DNA from: an uncultured Bacteroidales bacterium
Lineage (GTDB): Bacteria; Bacteroidota; Bacteroidia; Bacteroidales; Bacteroidaceae
Length of the DNA stretch: 16,246 bases
Assembly: GCA_937916465.1 (NCBI GenBank)
Contig: CALFTK010000059.1
Span: 1-16,246 of the forward strand
Direction: 5' to 3'
The notes below the pieces were generated by a model, which worked only from the letters and a program-made list of their open reading frames with translations, was not told the DNA's origin and did not search any database. Positions within the stretch are counted from its first letter, which is position 1; every line of letters starts with the position of its first letter. Position numbers and translations under genes: made by a program. Positions 16,229 to 16,246 of the stretch are shown here, piece after piece.

Positions 16229-16246
16229 TACCGTAACGGTGGTTAC

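Noticed and set aside
16230..16240. Palindrome ACCGT-A-ACGGT upstream of the ATPase gene
   Set aside because: It is only 5-bp arms at the window edge with no promoter seen beside it, so it cannot be judged without more sequence.

Overview
The window looks like chromosomal DNA of a Bacteroidales bacterium (Prevotella/Bacteroides/Muribaculaceae-like). The case rests on an AT-rich sequence, repeated Bacteroidetes-type promoters (TTTG or TTG, about 19 nt, then TAnnTTTG), weak Shine-Dalgarno sequences, a TonB receptor paired with a lipoprotein, a secreted protein with a C-terminal sorting-type tail, and a DUF234-type ATPase. No RNA gene, transposase, integrase or CRISPR array is visible.

Layout. 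Bases 1-147 hold no gene but carry three short inverted repeats in a row. On the minus strand, 1755-164, is a two-gene unit: an XRE repressor fused to an ImmA/IrrE zinc protease, followed with a 1-nt overlap by a PIN-domain ribonuclease. This is best read as a toxin-antitoxin module. It has a perfect 9-bp inverted repeat laid over its own promoter, and it is flanked by a 24-bp direct repeat with one mismatch (148-171 and 1946-1969). A plus-strand operon follows (2043-4733): a TonB-dependent receptor and a surface-type calycin-like lipoprotein, ending in a strong terminator. Minus-strand genes for a MATE exporter and a periplasmic PAP2 phosphatase come next (6942-4819), each with its own promoter. 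Divergent from MATE is a glycerate kinase (7108-8238). Then come a large secreted protein with YD-like repeats and a sorting tail (8342-11032), an exported C69 dipeptidase (11089-12720), an OmpR-type two-component pair (12900-14857) and, convergent with it, an AAA ATPase with a nuclease-like C-terminal domain (16228-14876).

How the parts fit. The TonB receptor and lipoprotein are probably an outer-membrane uptake system for an unknown ligand. The two-component pair could sense an envelope signal, but no target is shown by the sequence. The accessory-looking parts are the toxin-antitoxin unit with its repeats at the left and the ATPase at the right edge; the genes between look like ordinary chromosomal genes.

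Start choices differ from the longest open frame for four genes (TonB receptor, PAP2, glycerate kinase, secreted protein). For the first two, a promoter element lies inside or overlaps the longer frame. For the others, a signal peptide or family alignment begins at the inner start.
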